Of a stretch of DNA of 5,591 nucleotides, positions 5,493 to 5,591 are shown one piece after another. The notes under the pieces are model-generated. The model saw only the letters and a program-made list of their open reading frames with translations. It was not told the DNA's origin and made no database searches. Position 1 is the first letter of the stretch; each line of letters begins with the position of its first letter. The translations under genes were made by a program, and so were the position numbers. Source of the DNA: Phocaeicola plebeius (GTDB taxonomy: Bacteria > Bacteroidota > Bacteroidia > Bacteroidales > Bacteroidaceae); the NCBI GenBank assembly GCA_004558305.1, contig SFDG01000104.1, positions 1 through 5,591 on the forward strand, given 5' to 3'.

Positions 5493-5591
5493 CTATGCCG
5501 AACATCTCCGCCAAGGCCGTATTCTCCTGAAGGTAGCGTACGGTCTTCAACTCGGAATAAGGATAGATGGCACGCGCGATAATCTGCATGA
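5493..5591 (-). pseudogene. Second transposase fragment, IS1634-like, running off the window
   Basis: On the minus strand the frame entering at the window edge reads MQIIARAIYPYSELKTVRYL from 5589 and continues QENTALAEMFGI before out-of-frame VSA and a TGA at 5482-5484. The strings IIARAIYP, SELKT and EN(S/T)A resemble the N-terminal region of IS1634/IS1549-type transposases, which I recall as (L)IARAVYP-SE-KT-x-W-x-ENSA. The match stops near 5495, exactly where the IS982-like piece begins, so the gene is cut and fused out of frame to the other element. The visible ATG is internal to the family pattern; the real start, if it exists, lies beyond 5591. Being a transposase fragment is likely; the exact family is less certain. 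Confidence 0.5.

Overview
The window comes from a member of the Bacteroidales, most likely the Bacteroides/Phocaeicola group. Four things point there: the C-terminal part of a Bacteroidetes-type ribosomal protein L34; a -7 promoter box (TATCTTTG) that fits the Bacteroidetes sigma consensus TAnnTTTG exactly; start codons without Shine-Dalgarno sequences; and a NigD-like lipoprotein, a family I know mainly from this order. The genes are GC-rich with a strong C/G third-position bias, which accounts for the many long antisense open frames. I cannot name a species.

Layout, left to right. (1) 1-145 is the 3' end of rpmH, closed by a strong intrinsic terminator at 173-215. (2) A promoter lies directly against the terminator (-7 box 240-247) and drives six plus-strand genes from 274 to 5242: an orphan membrane-anchored PASTA protein, an RluD-family 23S rRNA pseudouridine synthase, D-alanine--D-alanine ligase (Ddl), a PlsB/PlsC-type acyltransferase, a NigD-like lipoprotein and a lipoprotein with a rhodanese domain. 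Junctions are tight: ATGA overlaps at rluD/ddl and acyltransferase/nigD-like, and gaps of 13-22 nt elsewhere. They probably form one transcript. (3) 5243-5591 has no intact gene. It is AT-richer and holds, on the minus strand, remains of two different transposases joined end to end: an IS982-like piece and an IS1634-like piece that runs off the window.

The operon has a cell-envelope theme. Ddl makes the D-Ala-D-Ala end of the peptidoglycan precursor; the PASTA protein exposes domains of a type known elsewhere to bind peptidoglycan fragments or beta-lactams; the acyltransferase probably works in phospholipid synthesis; and the last two products are exported lipoproteins, the NigD-like one carrying a charged stretch that suggests surface export. 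RluD ties the operon to ribosome maturation, as does the rpmH gene upstream. I see no defence, CRISPR, phage or clearly novel multi-gene system. The less ordinary items are the orphan PASTA protein beside ddl, the unusual spacing of the acyltransferase histidine/aspartate motif, the AT-rich island inside rluD, and the chimeric transposase debris at the right edge.
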